A DNA stretch of 64,000 nucleotides from JAWKUK01 sp041398605 (GTDB lineage: Bacteria; Planctomycetota; UBA1135; GCA-002686595), in NCBI GenBank assembly GCA_041398605.1, contig JAWKUK010000016.1, positions 139,855 through 203,854 of the forward strand, in the 5' to 3' direction. Positions 63,925-64,000 of the stretch are shown here, piece after piece. Position 1 is the first letter of the stretch, and every line of letters starts with the position of its first letter. The position numbers and the translations under genes were made by a program. Below the pieces are notes generated by a model that worked only from the letters and a program-made list of their open reading frames with translations, made no database searches and had not been told where the DNA came from.

Positions 63925-64000
63925 CTAAGCCACGCTGCTGTACCCGCGGAACAGCTGCAGTTCCGCCGCCATCGCCCGCGTCTTCTCTTCATGAACAGAT
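63925..64000 (-). CDS. 3' end of a reverse-strand gene (partial)
   Basis: The frame enters from the right edge (first whole codon 63997-63999) and ends at TAG (63925-63927): VHEEKTRAMAAELQLFRGYS and SVA. The length is too short to assign; the Glu/Lys/Leu pattern is coding-like. Confidence 0.35.
   Translation of the reverse strand, partial: SVHEEKTRAMAAELQLFRGYSSVA

Overview
The window is very GC-rich (about two thirds G+C by eye) and reads as chromosomal DNA of a planctomycete (Planctomycetota). The reasons are four large membrane-anchored Ser/Thr kinases, three of them beside ECF sigma factors, an ECF sigma factor fused to a membrane-anchored carboxypeptidase-regulatory-like region, PhoD-type and arylsulfatase-type secreted enzymes joined to YHYH and EF-hand domains, and a family of large secreted proteins that share one C-terminal module. 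The phylum is an inference from gene content. There is no rRNA or clear tRNA, and no CRISPR array was seen.

Layout. 1-17.4 kb: the end of an unknown gene, an IS91 scar, then a forward set (secreted repeat protein, ECF sigma factor, kinase with WD40 propeller). IS256 and IS91 scars follow, then the mirrored paralogous set (kinase and sigma factor reversed, secreted protein forward). 17.6-25.2 kb, reverse strand: a secreted LamG-like protein, a PhoD-family phosphatase/phosphodiesterase and a 1436-residue sulfatase-YHYH-EF-hand-sulfatase fusion, with an IS66 scar between the last two. 25.4-29.8 kb: an orphan IS110 non-coding end, the sigma/carrier fusion and a small four-helix membrane protein. 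30.4-37.4 kb, reverse: two TPR-type kinases, an ECF sigma factor and a deleted nucleotidyltransferase, separated by seven 13-bp tandem repeats. 37.5-39.7 kb, forward: a tight operon of ParA/MinD-like ATPase, patatin-like phospholipase and FHA protein, divergent from one kinase and closed by a hairpin.

From 39.75 kb on the DNA is a graveyard of mobile elements around a few intact genes. It holds joined remnants of a tricorn protease and an HELGH membrane protein; a deleted IS110 transposase with its conserved 312-bp non-coding end; an ISL3 element with clear inverted repeats; two tandem secreted paralogues (44.1-48.0 kb); a carboxypeptidase-regulatory-like secreted protein between two IS91 fragments; and a complete but frameshifted IS66 element with a perfect 8-bp target duplication. 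After these come the longest IS91 copy, an IS256 N-terminal scar, a CsoR-type copper regulator with a palindromic operator followed by a shattered copper-ATPase gene, and an ISL3 scar that ends it. The last element is an apparently intact 3.5-kb TG...CA-ended transposon (DUF6431-like protein, DDE transposase, AAA ATPase).

The best candidates for something little described are: the C-terminal module shared by five secreted proteins; the ATPase-patatin-FHA operon facing a kinase; the double sulfatase fusion; the three-gene transposon with repeated ends; and the gap-free IS110 non-coding end, a possible bridge-RNA locus.
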